Of a stretch of DNA of 49,517 nucleotides, positions 48,093 through 49,517 are shown one piece after another. The position numbers were made by a program, and so were the translations under genes. Each line of letters opens with the position of its first letter. Position 1 is the first letter of the stretch. This DNA comes from an uncultured Acetatifactor sp. GTDB taxonomy: Bacteria; Bacillota; Clostridia; Lachnospirales; Lachnospiraceae. Under the pieces are notes generated by a model that saw nothing but the letters and a program-made list of their open reading frames with translations, did no database searches and was not told the origin of the DNA. Location of the stretch: the NCBI GenBank assembly GCA_910589655.1, contig CAJUTJ010000047.1, positions 1 through 49,517 of the forward strand, read 5' to 3'.

Positions 48093-49253
48093 TCACAGCA
48101 GGAAATATCCCATTACTTTTTTAAAGTAGTCACCAAAGCCCGCTTTCTCTACGCTCTCGGCAAAGAGAACGGGTACGCTGCCCAGCTCGGCGCCGTCCAG
48201 CAGGTATTTCACCTTTCCCGCTTCCGCCCCCTCTTCTACCGGAGCCGGAATCGTCTCGGGGAAATCAAACACCTTTTCCACGCGGCTTAAATCACTGCCT
48301 TTTACGTCGAGATACCGGAATTCTCCCTGATATCTTACGGCCGCCTCCTCCTGCACGCCTCCGTCTATAGCCAAGGGCGGCAGAACATCCTTATTTTCGT
48401 CTATGTACAGATTACAGACGCTGAAACCGTATGTCAGCAACGCCTGTGCGTCCTGAGATCTTATGTCTTTATCCGGCGCCCCCATGATAACCGCGATCAA
48501 ATCGATGCCGTCCTTGCTTGCAGTGGCAGACAGACAGAACCTTGCCTTGCTGGTAGAGCCGGTTTTCAGCCCGGTTGCCCACTGATACTGTTTCAGCAGC
48601 TTATTAGTGCTGCTCAATGTAAAGTTTGTGACACCCTGTCGTGTCTCATGGGTGATGTCCTCCATCCAGATCGTCGTATAGTTAAAAATATCGGGATATT
48701 TGGTAGTCAGCTCTCTGGACATAATGGCCACATCCCTTGCGCAGGAATAGTGACCGTCGGAATCGGAAAGCCCGCAGCAGTCTTCAAAATGAGTATCCAC
48801 CATTCCAAGCTCCACCGCCTTCTCGTTCATCATATCCACAAATGCCTGCTCACTGCCCGCAATATGCTCCGCCACTGCCACACTGGCATCGTTTCCCGAA
48901 GCCACAACAATACATTTTATCATGGTCTCCAGTGTCTGTACCTCACCTGCAGCCAGATATACTTGGGAACCGCCCATGGAACTTGCATGTTCGCTGGTCA
49001 GCACCTGATCTGTCAAACTCACTTTCCCGGAGGCCAAAGCCTCAAAAGTAAGCAGCAGCGTCATGATTTTCGTAATGCTCGCCGGACTTCTCCGTTCTGC
49101 GGAATTCAGTTCATAGATTATCTGCCCTGTAGAGCTTTCAATGAGAATAACGGAAGGAGATGAAACCGCCACCTCCGCCTTTACCGGTATCATCGGAAGC
49201 ATCCAGATCACGACCGCCATAATCAGGGCAATCTTTCTTTTTACCCTTAACAT
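48093..49253 (-). CDS. D-alanyl-D-alanine carboxypeptidase, S11 family
   Basis: Second low-molecular-weight penicillin-binding protein in the window. The 386-residue product has a signal peptide (about 1-27), SITK (59-62), SGN (119-121) and KTG (230-232) as the S11 active-site motifs, and a C-terminal domain ending with a short amphipathic helix (GFGDYFKKVMGYFLL), typical of membrane attachment. The SGN and SHN difference, and the size, separate it from the gene at 43933-45306. The start at 49253 has GGAG twelve bases upstream; a GTG at 49271 lacks a site. Confidence 0.93.
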   Translation of the reverse strand: MLRVKRKIALIMAVVIWMLPMIPVKAEVAVSSPSVILIESSTGQIIYELNSAERRSPASITKIMTLLLTFEALASGKVSLTDQVLTSEHASSMGGSQVYLAAGEVQTLETMIKCIVVASGNDASVAVAEHIAGSEQAFVDMMNEKAVELGMVDTHFEDCCGLSDSDGHYSCARDVAIMSRELTTKYPDIFNYTTIWMEDITHETRQGVTNFTLSSTNKLLKQYQWATGLKTGSTSKARFCLSATASKDGIDLIAVIMGAPDKDIRSQDAQALLTYGFSVCNLYIDENKDVLPPLAIDGGVQEEAAVRYQGEFRYLDVKGSDLSRVEKVFDFPETIPAPVEEGAEAGKVKYLLDGAELGSVPVLFAESVEKAGFGDYFKKVMGYFLL

Positions 49254-49320
49254 AATAAAGCCACACTCCACATTCTTTTTCTATTTAAGAATATGGAAAT
49301 GCGGCAAAATTTATGACTGA

Positions 49321-49417
49321 TTTCGGCAACGCTGTATTAGTAGTGCATTGCTGAAATTTCGATGAATTCAGCACCCGATATTCACCGTTATTTCCGCAAT
49401 GCAGTACTAGTACAACG
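49321..49417. repeat. Imperfect direct and inverted repeats upstream of the last gene
   Basis: TTTCGGCAACGC (49321-49332) pairs with GCATTGCTGAAA (49345-49356) with one mismatch and one G-U. A related unit starts at 49391 (TTTCCGCAATGC, then GTACTAGTAC). Function unknown; it lies in the promoter region of the carboxypeptidase gene. Confidence 0.5.
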
Positions 49418-49439
49418 AATATTAATTAACTGACACCTT

Positions 49440-49517
49440 GGCTTGTCTGATTTTTCATCTGCTTCGTTGTCGTCAATCGACGTAGCCACCGCTACGCCTC
49501 ATTCCTCCGCCTTGCAT
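49440..49517. other. Hairpin-bearing segment cut by the window end
   Basis: Contains CGTAGC-CACC-GCTACG (49481-49496) preceded by GTCG/CGAC. It has no reading frame of note. It may be one end of another dispersed repeat, but only part is visible. Confidence 0.35.

Overview
The window looks like chromosome from a Gram-positive, anaerobic, probably spore-forming Clostridia, most likely a Lachnospiraceae. Supporting signs are a complete rnfCDGEAB operon, a sodium-pumping biotin decarboxylase operon, a T-box leader on pheST, SpoIID/SleB/DacF-type cell-wall proteins, a DUF4854-like lipoprotein, and the gene order FAD enzyme-cmk-ispH-rpsA. I infer the taxon from gene content; no rRNA is present to confirm it. 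No rRNA, tRNA, CRISPR array, phage or complete insertion sequence was seen. About 44 protein genes are supported, nearly all on the minus strand; the plus-strand genes are tyrA, a lipoprotein, an AP2-domain protein and a YprB-like nuclease.

Layout. 1-2.5 kb: tyrA converging on vanZ/pilZ, the latter behind a consensus promoter and a 266-nt leader. 2.5-3 kb: remnants of a repeat family. 3-10 kb: pheS-pheT (T-box controlled), a 3 x 97-bp tandem hairpin repeat, an M18 aminopeptidase and queA. 10-13 kb: YihY membrane protein and a SpoIID-like protein. 13-16 kb: a candidate 6S-like RNA, a lipoprotein and pckA with a hairpin leader. 16-21 kb: aminopeptidase P, deoC, thrC, SleB-type hydrolase. 21.5-23.6 kb: an AP2/HNH-like protein overlapping, tail to tail, a GH25 lysozyme-like gene. 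23.6-28.9 kb: rnf. 29-37 kb: YprB-like nuclease, cheR, rpsA, ispH, cmk, FAD oxidoreductase, RpiR and TetR regulators. 37-38.2 kb: a repeat and hairpin island with one unknown small gene. 38.2-43.8 kb: a five-gene biotin/Na+ decarboxylase operon. 43.9-49.3 kb: two D,D-carboxypeptidases, scpAB and a phosphoesterase.

How the genes fit together. PckA and the decarboxylase operon act at the PEP/oxaloacetate/pyruvate node. The operon and Rnf can both couple soft-energy reactions to ion gradients. SpoIID, SleB, GH25 and the two DacF-like enzymes remodel peptidoglycan.

The most unusual material is non-coding. Family A is a 110-133 bp element with terminal inverted repeats; one copy has a perfect 8-bp flanking duplication and a second has a 7/8 match. 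Family B is an approximately 90-bp structured repeat (three copies) with compensatory changes in its stems and two mutually exclusive folds. A 380-bp array of long hairpins follows oadA, and two covarying tandem hairpins lie in front of the AP2 gene. None could be checked against databases here.
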